45,119 nt of DNA, taken from assembly GCA_028281365.1 (NCBI GenBank), contig JANQJZ010000046.1, positions 1 through 45,119 on the forward strand, read 5' to 3'. Shown piece after piece: positions 10,380-18,730 of the stretch (positions are counted from its first letter, which is position 1; every line of letters starts with the position of its first letter). Both the position numbers and the translations under genes were made by a program. The DNA is from Gammaproteobacteria bacterium. Lineage in GTDB: Bacteria > Pseudomonadota > Gammaproteobacteria > Eutrophobiales > Eutrophobiaceae. The notes under the pieces were generated by a model that was not told the DNA's origin, made no database searches, and saw only the letters and a list, made by a program, of their open reading frames with translations.

Positions 10380-11747
10380 TTATCCAAGTAGCCGGACTAT
10401 GTCATTATAAAAAGCGATACTCATAAGACCTAGCAACAAAATTAGCCCAACTTGCTGTCCAATAATCTGGGTCCCTTCTGATACCGGTTTTCCGATGACC
10501 AATTCTACAAGGTAATAGAGCAAATGTCCGCCATCCAGTAACGGGACCGGTAATAGATTAAGCACACCAAGACTAACACTGACAATTGCCATAAAACTTA
10601 AGAAAGCGATCAATCCAATACTGGCAGACTGCCCGGCATACTGTGCGATACTGATCGGTCCGCTCAGATTTTTTACTGATGCCTCGCCAACAAGCATTTT
10701 TCCTAAAACTCGTAACGTTAGTAGTGACATTTTCCATGTTTTAACTATTGCTTTAGGAATTGCTTCGAAGGCTGAGTAAGACTCCTTGGTAAAATAACTT
10801 TCGAATAATTTACCTGGTTCTAAAGCGGCAGCACCAATACGGCCAATGGTTTCATTGTCTGACTGTACAGACTCCGGAGTTAACTCTATTTGCACAATAC
10901 CATTGGAACGTAAAACCTCTACTGTTAAAACATTTTGAGGATTGTCACGAATAATTGAAACCCATTCATTCCACGATTCAACTTCTTTTCCATTGACTGT
11001 TAGTATTTCATCATATTTTAACAGACCACTTTTTTTTGCCGGTCCATCTGCCAGAACCTCTCCTATAATGGCAGGAAGCTTTAGTTCAATCACACTTAAT
11101 CCTAATACATCAAGTAATTTACCTTCAGCCATTTCATCGATTGTAATCCTGGAAAGATCAAGGGTAATCATTTGTTTTATTTTATTAACATCAATAACTT
11201 CCAATGTAATAACATCAGCATTTACAGTGTGATCAACCAGTTTATCAATTGCACTTGACCATGTTTTTGTTTTAATCCCATTGATTGATATGATTTCTTG
11301 CCCGGTCTTTAAACCTGCATTTTCACTAATTGATGCAGGTTTTATCTCACCTATAATTGGTTTTAATCCGTTTATTCCAATAACAAATATTAACCAGTAA
11401 GCAAATATGGCAAATATAAAATTAAACATGGGCCCCGCTAAAACAATTGCAAAACGTTTGCCTAAGGATTGCTGATTAAACGACCGTGGTAATTCCTCTT
11501 GTTTAACTTCACCTTCTCGTTCATCCAACATTTTGACGTATCCGCCTAATGGAAGTGCTGCTATAACGAATTCCGTTTGATCATCACCAAATAATCTTTC
11601 ATAGATTGGACGTCCAAAGCCAATCGAAAAACGAAGGATTTTTACATTACAACGTCGGGCAACCCAGTAGTGTCCATATTCATGGAAAGTAATTAATACT
11701 CCAAGAGCAATAATAAAAGCGATTATAGATTGTAATATATCAATCAT
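10380..11747 (-). CDS. rseP: Site-2 protease RseP
   Basis: Inner-membrane zinc metalloprotease of the S2P family. In E. coli it makes the second cut in anti-sigma factor RseA to release sigma-E, and it clears signal peptides. The protein has 455 residues. The metal site is HEYGH at residues 22-26 in the first membrane segment, identical in position to E. coli. The third ligand is in the LLDGGHL motif near residue 405. Two PDZ domains lie between, around residues 125-300. The start ATG overlaps the dxr stop (ATGA). No rseA or rpoE is in the window, so a sigma-E role here is assumed from family knowledge. Confidence 0.97.
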   Translation of the reverse strand: MIDILQSIIAFIIALGVLITFHEYGHYWVARRCNVKILRFSIGFGRPIYERLFGDDQTEFVIAALPLGGYVKMLDEREGEVKQEELPRSFNQQSLGKRFAIVLAGPMFNFIFAIFAYWLIFVIGINGLKPIIGEIKPASISENAGLKTGQEIISINGIKTKTWSSAIDKLVDHTVNADVITLEVIDVNKIKQMITLDLSRITIDEMAEGKLLDVLGLSVIELKLPAIIGEVLADGPAKKSGLLKYDEILTVNGKEVESWNEWVSIIRDNPQNVLTVEVLRSNGIVQIELTPESVQSDNETIGRIGAAALEPGKLFESYFTKESYSAFEAIPKAIVKTWKMSLLTLRVLGKMLVGEASVKNLSGPISIAQYAGQSASIGLIAFLSFMAIVSVSLGVLNLLPVPLLDGGHLLYYLVELVIGKPVSEGTQIIGQQVGLILLLGLMSIAFYNDIVRLLG

Positions 11748-12925
11748 GCTGCGATATCCTTGATAGTATTCATTGCATATTCTCTTGCATCACGATCAGC
11801 GGCAAGGATAACTTCAATAGAGTCCGCATTTGTTTGAGTCACATTTTCAAGTACAGTTTCTATAACTTTTGCAATATCAGTAAATTTAATACGCTGTTGT
11901 AAAAATTCATTAACAGCAATTTCATTCGCTGCATTTAATATTGCACTGCTTGTCCCGCCATTATTCATGGCTTCTCTTGCAAGTCTCAGACAGGGGAAAC
12001 GTTCATGATCAGGCCTTTCAAAATTCAACTGTGAAACATGAAACAAATCCAATTTTTCAACACCTGAATTAATCCTTTCCGGCCATGCCAGACCATAGGC
12101 AATAGGGGTGCGCATATCCGGATTACCAAGCTGTGCCAGAACGGAACCATCATCATATTCAACTAAAGAATGAATTATACTTTGCGGATGGATAACAACT
12201 TCTATGTTGTCAGGGTCGGCATGAAATAACCAGCATGCCTCGATTATCTCAAGACCTTTGTTCATCATGGTTGCAGAATCAACCGATATCTTTTTTCCCA
12301 TGTCCCAATTCGGGTGAGCACAGGCCTGATCGGGTGTCACTGAAGATAATCTATCTAAAGATATTGTCCGGAAAGGGCCACCTGATGCTGTAAGTAAAAT
12401 TTTATTTATACCTACTTTATTCAGACCCTGATTAAAATCAGTTGGCATACACTGAAAAATAGCATTATGTTCACTATCTATTGGTAACAGCTCGGCATTA
12501 TTATCTCGAACTGTATCCATAAATAACTTGCCTGACATAACCAGGGATTCCTTATTTGCAAGCAATACCCTTTTGCCTGCCTTGGCTGCAGCCAGAGAGG
12601 GTAATAGACCTGCCGCTCCAACAATGGCTGCCATGACGTAATCTACATTGTCACTTTTAACAACTTCTAATAGACCATCTGTACCGGTAAGCACTTTTAC
12701 ATCTGAAGCTTTGTTTTTTAGTTCCTGTTCAAGCCTGGCTGCAGAATCTGCATCTACCATGACCGCGAATTCCGGCTTGTAAATCAGGCATTGCTCCAAT
12801 AAGGCTTCAACATTGGTATTTGCAGTTAATGCAATAACAGAATAATCGTTGGAATGGCGTGAAATAACATCTAGAGTACTAATACCAATGCTGCCTGTAG
12901 AGCCTAAAATGGTAATACCTTTCAT
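11744..12925 (-). CDS. dxr: 1-deoxy-D-xylulose 5-phosphate reductoisomerase
   Basis: Cytoplasmic enzyme that makes 2-C-methyl-erythritol 4-phosphate from DXP with NADPH, the committed step of the MEP isoprenoid pathway. The protein has 393 residues, a normal length. The NADPH site is GSTGSIG at residues 8-14. The metal and substrate region has SGGPFR, then [15 protein letters not shown] and MMNKGLE. It overlaps cdsA by 1 bp (TAATG) and rseP by 4 bp. It sits between cdsA and rseP, unlike E. coli, where dxr follows frr directly. Its product feeds the undecaprenyl chain made by UppS in the same block. Confidence 0.98.
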   Translation of the reverse strand: MKGITILGSTGSIGISTLDVISRHSNDYSVIALTANTNVEALLEQCLIYKPEFAVMVDADSAARLEQELKNKASDVKVLTGTDGLLEVVKSDNVDYVMAAIVGAAGLLPSLAAAKAGKRVLLANKESLVMSGKLFMDTVRDNNAELLPIDSEHNAIFQCMPTDFNQGLNKVGINKILLTASGGPFRTISLDRLSSVTPDQACAHPNWDMGKKISVDSATMMNKGLEIIEACWLFHADPDNIEVVIHPQSIIHSLVEYDDGSVLAQLGNPDMRTPIAYGLAWPERINSGVEKLDLFHVSQLNFERPDHERFPCLRLAREAMNNGGTSSAILNAANEIAVNEFLQQRIKFTDIAKVIETVLENVTQTNADSIEVILAADRDAREYAMNTIKDIAA

Positions 12926-13743
12926 TAGTTATACCCGTAATAAATCACACCAAAAACGAAGACAGGCCCTGCAGCAGTTAAACTATCTAACCTGTCCATA
13001 ACGCCACCGTGACCTGGCAAGATGGAGCCACTGTCCTTAATATTAGCTTCACGCTTAACTAAACTTTCCATTAAATCACCAATTACAGACATAATTACGG
13101 TCGCAATTGATATCATTATAAAGGCCCAATCTTTAGTTAAATCCATGTTTAAAATAAACACATAGCATATTGTAACTACAATACCTGCCAAAATACCTGC
13201 AATTGTACCCTCCCAGGTTTTACCCGGACTGACACAATCAGCCAATTTTCGTTTTCCCCATTTTTTGCCGCTGAAATAAGCCGCCGTATCCGCAGACCAG
13301 ATTAATAACATTAAGAAGATGAGAAAAGATGCCCCTGTATTGAAATCAGTCTTTAACACTACCAGGCTCGACCACATGGGTACGAGTAATAATAAGCCAA
13401 CTATCATCAAGGCTGCAGGTGAGTGTGTTAAGAGTTTGTGACCTTTTTGATAAGCAACCACCAGCAATGTAGCAATTACCCAATAAATTACTCCGACCAA
13501 TATTACACTGTGGTATAGATTGCTATTATCTAGCCAATACAAACAGGCTAAAACTGAAATAACAAAAATACTATATATATACTTTATATACCCTTTTAAT
13601 TTACATATATCTGCCCATTCCCATGCGCCTATAGCTATAAATACAGCAAATAGACCTGACAGCCATATTGGATCCGGTAAAAAGATAGCTGCTATGACTA
13701 TTGGGATTAAAATAACAGCGGTAATAATTCGATATTTAAGCAT
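12925..13743 (-). CDS. cdsA: Phosphatidate cytidylyltransferase
   Basis: Polytopic inner-membrane enzyme that forms CDP-diacylglycerol from phosphatidate and CTP, the branch point of phospholipid synthesis. The protein has 272 residues, with about eight hydrophobic segments. The family signature is near the C terminus: [13 protein letters not shown] followed by [13 protein letters not shown], containing the conserved S-K-R-K-D-G-PGHGG-DR-D residues. The ATG at 13743 lies 4-5 bp after the uppS stop. The stop overlaps the dxr start. Confidence 0.97.
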   Translation of the reverse strand: MLKYRIITAVILIPIVIAAIFLPDPIWLSGLFAVFIAIGAWEWADICKLKGYIKYIYSIFVISVLACLYWLDNSNLYHSVILVGVIYWVIATLLVVAYQKGHKLLTHSPAALMIVGLLLLVPMWSSLVVLKTDFNTGASFLIFLMLLIWSADTAAYFSGKKWGKRKLADCVSPGKTWEGTIAGILAGIVVTICYVFILNMDLTKDWAFIMISIATVIMSVIGDLMESLVKREANIKDSGSILPGHGGVMDRLDSLTAAGPVFVFGVIYYGYN

Positions 13744-13749
13744 TGTTTT

Positions 13750-14505
13750 TTACTGAACTACTTTTTTAACTTGTTCAGAGGTTTTACCAAACCTTCTCTG
13801 ACGTCCTTCAAACCATTCAATGGCAAGTTTAAATTGATCAGCATCGAAATCAGGCCAAAGTGTGTCAGTAAAATAAAGTTCAGTGTATGCAAGTTGCCAT
13901 AAAAGGTAATTGCTGATACGTTGCTCGCCACCTGTACGGATAAATAAATCAGGTTCATTAAAACCTACTAATGATAAATTTTTATTAATATCTTCTTCAT
14001 TGATATCTTTTAGATCCAGGTTTGTAGAAGTTTTATTTATTAATGAACGACAAGCCTGGAGTATATCCCATCGACCACTGTAATTGACCGCGACATTAAG
14101 GCATAAACCTGTATTAGATGAGGTCAATGCTTCAGCATTATTAATTGACTCTTGAAGTTTTTTACTGAAACTGGATTTTTCACCAATAAATTTCAATTTG
14201 ACATTATTTTTATGTAAATCCTGAACTTCAGATTGTAATGAAGACATGAAAAGATCCATTAATAAGCTAACTTCTCTTTCGGGACGCTGCCAATTTTCCC
14301 GGCTGAATGCATAAACAGTTATTACATTCAGATTTATTTCAACAGCAAATTCAATTAACTTCCTTAAGGCCTTTACACCGGCACGATGACCTGCTATCCG
14401 TGGTAACCCTCTTTTTTCAGCCCACCGACCATTTCCATCCATAATAATCGCAACATGATTTGGTCTGGTGTTTTTTTTCTCAGCATTCATAAATAAATGC
14501 GCCAA
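13750..14505 (-). CDS. uppS: Undecaprenyl diphosphate synthase
   Basis: Cytosolic cis-prenyltransferase that extends farnesyl diphosphate to the C55 lipid carrier for cell wall and O-antigen precursors. It has 251 residues from a TTG at 14505, or 246 from the ATG at 14490. The TTG has an AGAGA sequence 6 bases upstream and the ATG has no obvious ribosome site, so I keep the longer form with low certainty. The active-site motif MDGNGRWAEKRG includes the catalytic aspartate. RPEREVSLLM and RTGGEQRISN, with WQLAYTELYF after it, complete the family pattern. The gene is 38 bp downstream of frr. Confidence 0.96.
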   Translation of the reverse strand: MAHLFMNAEKKNTRPNHVAIIMDGNGRWAEKRGLPRIAGHRAGVKALRKLIEFAVEINLNVITVYAFSRENWQRPEREVSLLMDLFMSSLQSEVQDLHKNNVKLKFIGEKSSFSKKLQESINNAEALTSSNTGLCLNVAVNYSGRWDILQACRSLINKTSTNLDLKDINEEDINKNLSLVGFNEPDLFIRTGGEQRISNYLLWQLAYTELYFTDTLWPDFDADQFKLAIEWFEGRQRRFGKTSEQVKKVVQ

Positions 14506-14543
14506 AATAATTCTCTAGAAACACAAGCTGAATAAACCTTAAA

Positions 14544-15101
14544 TTATATTTCCATCATTTCAGCTTCTTTTTGTTCTAAATTTTTATCCACCAGTGCTAC
14601 ATTCTCATCAGTAAGTTTTTGAATTTGATCTTCCGCCCGCCGTTCATCATCTTCGGTTATCATCTTTTCTTTTACTAATTCCTTACAGGATGAATTCGCA
14701 TCACGTCGTATATTTCTTATTGCAACGCGAGCTTTTTCTGCTTCGGCCCGGACTACCTTAATCAGATCTTTTCGTCTTTCTTCTGTTAATGGCGGTAGTG
14801 GAACACGGATCACTTCACCGGCAGTAACAGGATTTAAACCAAGATCGGCATTCATAATAGCCTTCTCAATATCAGGTATGCTGCTTTTATCATAAGCATT
14901 GATACCTAAAGTTCTGGCATCAACGACATTTACGTTTGCAACCTGGTTTAATGGCGTATCAGAACCATAATAACTGACTTTAATATGTTCAAGCAGACTT
15001 GGATGTGCTCTTCCTGTCCGTATCTTTGCCATTTCTGTCTTTAAAGATTCGAGACTTTTATGCATCCGACTTTTTGTATCATTTATAATATCTTCAACCA
15101 T
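14544..15101 (-). CDS. frr: Ribosome recycling factor
   Basis: Splits post-termination ribosomes together with EF-G. The protein has 185 residues, the exact usual length. It starts [13 protein letters not shown] and contains the three-helix-bundle core with [15 protein letters not shown]. The hinge and C-terminal helix have [24 protein letters not shown] and [16 protein letters not shown] strong AGGAGCGAGGAA ribosome site precedes the ATG at 15101. It is 12 bp downstream of pyrH, the conserved neighbour in most bacteria. Confidence 0.98.
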   Translation of the reverse strand: MVEDIINDTKSRMHKSLESLKTEMAKIRTGRAHPSLLEHIKVSYYGSDTPLNQVANVNVVDARTLGINAYDKSSIPDIEKAIMNADLGLNPVTAGEVIRVPLPPLTEERRKDLIKVVRAEAEKARVAIRNIRRDANSSCKELVKEKMITEDDERRAEDQIQKLTDENVALVDKNLEQKEAEMMEI

Positions 15102-15113
15102 ATTCCTCGCTCC

Positions 15114-15848
15114 TTAGTCTTCATTGCATACCAGGGTCCCTTCATCTTCTCCCTTGGCTGCCTTCAATAATGAACCGGGCTTTGTCATATCAAGTACCCT
15201 CAATGGCATATGGTTATCCCGGCACAATACAACCGCAGTTGTATCCATAACACCCAACTTTTTCTCAATGACTTCATCATAATTCAGTTTTTCATAACGA
15301 ACAGCGTCTTTATTCTTAACCGGATCAGCTGAGTAAACACCATCAACTTTTGTAGCCTTGATAAGCAATTCAGCGCCAATTTCTATTGCACGTAAACTCG
15401 CGGCAGAATCAGTTGTAAAAAAAGGATTACCCGTACCTGCGGCCAGAATTACAACTCGTCCTTTTTCCAAATGCCTTACCGCCCTGCGACGGATATAATC
15501 TTCACAAACCTGATTGATTTTAAGAGCGGACATTACTCTCGCATGCAGTTCTATTCTTTCCAGAGCATCTTGCATGGCAAGTGAATTCATAATCGTCGCC
15601 AACATACCCATGTGGTCTGCAGTAACACGATCAATACCGGCAGCTGCCAAACCGGTACCACGAAAAATATTACCACCACCAATGACAATTGCGATTTCAG
15701 CACCTTGATGACAAAGATCGGCAACTTCAGTAGCAAGGCGTTCAATAACGGCAGGGTCTATACCATAAGACTCATTGCCCATTAATGCCTCACCACTGAG
15801 TTTTAATAAAACCCGCCTATATTTTAGTGAAGTGGACGGGTCGAGCAT
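15114..15848 (-). CDS. pyrH: UMP kinase
   Basis: Hexameric amino acid kinase-fold enzyme that phosphorylates UMP to UDP for pyrimidine nucleotide synthesis. In relatives it is activated by GTP and inhibited by UTP. The protein has 244 residues. Motifs are LLKLSGEAL at the N terminus, [18 protein letters not shown] and [11 protein letters not shown] (UMP-binding and specificity loop). DGVYSADP follows. The ATG at 15848 is 4 bp after the tsf stop, so tsf and pyrH are probably coupled. Confidence 0.98.
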   Translation of the reverse strand: MLDPSTSLKYRRVLLKLSGEALMGNESYGIDPAVIERLATEVADLCHQGAEIAIVIGGGNIFRGTGLAAAGIDRVTADHMGMLATIMNSLAMQDALERIELHARVMSALKINQVCEDYIRRRAVRHLEKGRVVILAAGTGNPFFTTDSAASLRAIEIGAELLIKATKVDGVYSADPVKNKDAVRYEKLNYDEVIEKKLGVMDTTAVVLCRDNHMPLRVLDMTKPGSLLKAAKGEDEGTLVCNED

Positions 15849-15852
15849 CTAT

Positions 15853-16722
15853 TTAGTCTCCTTTTGCCTGTGCCATGACTTCTTCAGCAAAATTATCCGT
15901 GCGTTTTTCTATACCCTCTCCTACTTCATAGCGGAGGAACGATTTTACTGAAGCATTGGCTGATTTAAGTAATTTTTCTACTGTCTGGTCCGGATCTTTT
16001 ACAAATGGTTGGCCAAGTAGTGTTATTTCCTTAAGAAATTTATTGATCCGGCCAGTAACCATTTTTTCAATAATTTCTGCCGGTTTGCCACTTTCTTCAG
16101 CCTGGGCTGTAAAGATTTCTTTTTCCTTATCCAACATATCCTGAGGAACCTGATCTTCACTGACACAAACCGGTTTGCTGGCCGCTATATGCATAGCGAT
16201 ATCTTTTGCAAGTGTTTCATCGCCACCATCAAGTTCGACTATCACACCAATCCGTGACCCATGTAAATAGGTGCCAATTTGGCCAGATAATGAGAAATTT
16301 TCAAATCGTCTAATTGTAATTTTTTCACCAATCTTGGCAATGAGTTGTTGATTTGCTTCTTCAATAGATTGGCCACTAATATCCAGTGTCATTAGTTCAT
16401 CAACATTCGACGGGGTTTGCTTGGCAATGGATTCGATAACATTATTAGCAAATGCAAGAAAATTCTCATCCTTGGCAACAAAATCCGTCTCACAATTTAT
16501 TTCAAGGATAATGACGTTATTACCATCCTGTTTAATAGTAATAATACCTTCAGCAGCGATACGTCCTGCCTTTTTGGCCGCTTTTGCTGCCCCGGATTTG
16601 CGCATTTCTTCAATAGCAACATCGATATCCCCATTAGCGTCTTGTAGAGCCTTCTTGCAATCCATCATACCTGCACCGGTACGTTCACGAAGTTCTTTTA
16701 CTAATGATGCTGTAATTTGCAT
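15853..16722 (-). CDS. tsf: Elongation factor Ts
   Basis: Guanine nucleotide exchange factor for EF-Tu. The protein has 289 residues (E. coli 283). The N-terminal UBA-like domain has [19 protein letters not shown]. The core has the EF-Tu contact region [13 protein letters not shown]. The end segment, including [15 protein letters not shown], is typical. The gene is 14 bp downstream of rpsB with an AGAGGACAAAT leader, the near-universal rpsB-tsf pairing. I saw no attenuator in the short gap. Confidence 0.98.
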   Translation of the reverse strand: MQITASLVKELRERTGAGMMDCKKALQDANGDIDVAIEEMRKSGAAKAAKKAGRIAAEGIITIKQDGNNVIILEINCETDFVAKDENFLAFANNVIESIAKQTPSNVDELMTLDISGQSIEEANQQLIAKIGEKITIRRFENFSLSGQIGTYLHGSRIGVIVELDGGDETLAKDIAMHIAASKPVCVSEDQVPQDMLDKEKEIFTAQAEESGKPAEIIEKMVTGRINKFLKEITLLGQPFVKDPDQTVEKLLKSANASVKSFLRYEVGEGIEKRTDNFAEEVMAQAKGD

Positions 16723-16736
16723 TTATTTGTCCTCTT

Positions 16737-17753
16737 TTAATCTTCTTTATTTTCAGCTGCATCTTTAGCTTTTTTCGCGGTCTTTTTGCTCGCTTTTTTC
16801 GCAGTCTTCTTTTTGGTTACTTTTTTCTTGGCAACAGTCTTCTTCTTTGCGACCTTTTTCTTGGTTTTTTTAGTTACTGAGTCATCATCCTTTTGTTCTT
16901 CATCTATCGTGCTTTCTTCAGCACTTTCAATCTTCTTCGCCGCCTTCTTCTTTGTCGCTTTTTTGCTGACTTTTGTTTTTACTTCGACGCCATCCTTTAA
17001 TGCAATAGGCGTACCGCTGTCATCAATCTCAATAAGCTCATCACTGTCTTCACTGTCACCCAAATGTGCAATTGATTGACGGCTGTCCAGAATGGTATCA
17101 GCTACTCCCTTTGCATAAAGCGTAATAGAGCGAATAGCATCATCATTACCCGGAATAATATAATCGACTCCTTTAGGACTATTATTACTATCAACAATAC
17201 CAATAACGGGAATGCCAAGTTTTATTGCTTCACTGACAGCGATATTTTCATAACCGACATCAATAATAAATAAAGCATCAGGGATACTCTTCATATCTTT
17301 TATACCTGATAAGTTGGCTTCAAGCTTATCGAGTTCACGTTGATACATGAGCTGTTCTTTCTTGTTAACCCTGTCCAGGCTACCGTCCGCCTGCATAGTC
17401 TCGATTTCTTTTAAACGATTTATCGAACCGCGAACCGTTTTGAAATTGGTTAATAATCCGCCTAACCAACGTCGATTAACATATGGCATACCACAACGCG
17501 TTGCTTCTTCCGCAATAATTGATTGTGCAGCCCGTTTGGTACCAACAAATAAAATAGTGCCTTTTTTTGCTGCCATCTTACTGACGAAATTAATTGCTTC
17601 CTCATAGAGTGGCAGGGTTTTTTCCAGATTGATGATATGAATCTTGTTGCGCTGGCCGAATAAATAAGGTGCCATACTGGGGTTCCAGTAACGGGTTTGG
17701 TGACCAAAATGAACACCCGCCTCCAGCATTTCACGCATGGTGACATTAGACAT
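16737..17753 (-). CDS. rpsB: Ribosomal protein S2 with long Lys/Ala-rich C-terminal tail
   Basis: Protein of the small-subunit head-body junction. The protein has 338 residues, against 241 in E. coli. Residues 1 to about 230 are a normal S2 core, including [38 protein letters not shown] and PDALFIIDV. Residues about 231-338 are extra: an acidic linker ([15 protein letters not shown]), a first basic patch ([11 protein letters not shown]), a second acidic stretch near 277-291, then a long K-, A-, T- and V-rich part (residues 296-330) like eukaryotic H1 tails or AlgP. The frame is uninterrupted and the stop is 14 bp before tsf, so I see a genuine extension, not a frameshift. Ribosome site AGGAG before the ATG at 17753. 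Confidence 0.97.
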   Translation of the reverse strand: MSNVTMREMLEAGVHFGHQTRYWNPSMAPYLFGQRNKIHIINLEKTLPLYEEAINFVSKMAAKKGTILFVGTKRAAQSIIAEEATRCGMPYVNRRWLGGLLTNFKTVRGSINRLKEIETMQADGSLDRVNKKEQLMYQRELDKLEANLSGIKDMKSIPDALFIIDVGYENIAVSEAIKLGIPVIGIVDSNNSPKGVDYIIPGNDDAIRSITLYAKGVADTILDSRQSIAHLGDSEDSDELIEIDDSGTPIALKDGVEVKTKVSKKATKKKAAKKIESAEESTIDEEQKDDDSVTKKTKKKVAKKKTVAKKKVTKKKTAKKASKKTAKKAKDAAENKED

Positions 17754-17885
17754 TTTATATTCTCCTGTTAGGGTTAAGCCTCCGCACCCCCCTTATACCA
17801 ACCTGCCAATAAAATGTTTCAGCAGGCACCCTATATAAGGTTGCAGCGTGCGTGTGACGTTGTGTGATTTATTTGCGAAAACCGC
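17754..17885 (-). promoter_or_regulatory. Structured 5' leader of rpsB (possible S2 autoregulatory site)
   Basis: The likely transcript leader is about 130 nt. It can form a hairpin with an outer stem CCTTATA/TATAAGG (plus-strand positions 17834-17840 and 17791-17797) and an inner stem CCTGC/GCAGG (17822-17826 and 17802-17806), separated by internal loops. S2 represses its own operon through the rpsB leader in E. coli, and structured rpsB leaders are described in gammaproteobacteria. The match to that known motif is inferred, not tested. Confidence 0.5.
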
Positions 17886-17891
17886 GGGCGC

Positions 17892-17920
17892 TTTATACCA
17901 TAGAATAATTGATACAACAA
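17892..17920 (-). promoter_or_regulatory. Sigma-70 promoter of the rpsB-dnaE block
   Basis: On the minus strand, TTGTTG (17915-17920), a 17-bp spacer and TATAAA (17892-17897) match a sigma-70 promoter. The bases after the -10 box are GC-rich (GCGCCCGCGG), the kind of discriminator linked to stringent control of translation genes. The expected start is near 17885, about 130 nt before the rpsB ATG. Confidence 0.65.
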
Positions 17921-17957
17921 ATACTTACCCTTTGAAATTCTCTAATGACTGGAAATT

Positions 17958-18728
17958 ATGCCAATATCGATAAAAACCGCTGATGAAATTGAGAAAATGC
18001 GTGTTGCAGGATCACTCGCAGCGGATGTACTGGAAATGATTGGGCCAGAGGTTCGTGGCGGTGTAACAACTGGTGAATTAGACCAACTTTGCCATAATTA
18101 TATCGTTGAACAACAACAAGCTATCCCTGCTCCATTAAATTACCGGGGTTTCCCCAAATCTATCTGCACATCAGTCAATCATGTTGTTTGTCACGGCATT
18201 CCAGGAGATAAAAAACTAAAAAACGGCGATATTATTAATATAGATATTACCGTTATAAAAGATGGCTACCATGGTGATACAAGTAAAATGTTTTATGTCG
18301 GTGAGCCTCCAATTCGGGCAAAACGCCTGGTTGAATTGACATATGAATGTATGAAAAAAGGGATAAAGATGGTAAAGCCCGGCACCTGTTTAGGAGATAT
18401 CGGGTATGCCATTCAGGCACTCGCCGAAAAAAATAAATATTCCGTTGTCAGAGAATATTGTGGGCACGGCATAGGTAAAGAATTTCATGAAGAACCTCAA
18501 ATTTTACATTATGGAAAACCGAATACCGGGTTAAAACTTGAGGCAGGTATGACTTTTACTATCGAACCGATGATCAATCTGGGCAAACGCCAGGTAAAAT
18601 TACTCGCTGATGACTGGACAGTGGTAACTCGTGATCGAAGCCTGTCTGCACAATGGGAACATACAATCCTGGTAACCAATGATGGTTTTGAAGTATTAAC
18701 TAAACGACCAGATGAAAACTTTAGTTAA
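17958..18728 (+). CDS. map: Methionine aminopeptidase type I
   Basis: Removes the initiator methionine from new proteins whose second residue is small. The protein has 256 residues, close to E. coli Map at 264. The pita-bread fold ligands are visible: D96 (INIDITV), D107 (YHGDTS), the histidine in CGHGIG, the glutamate in TIEPM and the glutamate in QWEHT. H79 in VVCHGIP is also conserved. The ATG at 17958 follows a weak GGAA. It is divergent from rpsB, as in E. coli, with about 200 bp between for both control regions, and 2 bp before glnD. Confidence 0.98.
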   Translation: MPISIKTADEIEKMRVAGSLAADVLEMIGPEVRGGVTTGELDQLCHNYIVEQQQAIPAPLNYRGFPKSICTSVNHVVCHGIPGDKKLKNGDIINIDITVIKDGYHGDTSKMFYVGEPPIRAKRLVELTYECMKKGIKMVKPGTCLGDIGYAIQALAEKNKYSVVREYCGHGIGKEFHEEPQILHYGKPNTGLKLEAGMTFTIEPMINLGKRQVKLLADDWTVVTRDRSLSAQWEHTILVTNDGFEVLTKRPDENFS

Positions 18729-18730
18729 CT

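Noticed and set aside
16740-17063. The S2 tail as a separate gene or frameshift artefact
   Set aside because: The frame is continuous with the S2 core, ends cleanly before tsf, and has no internal ribosome site. Its block structure of acidic and basic segments is coherent.
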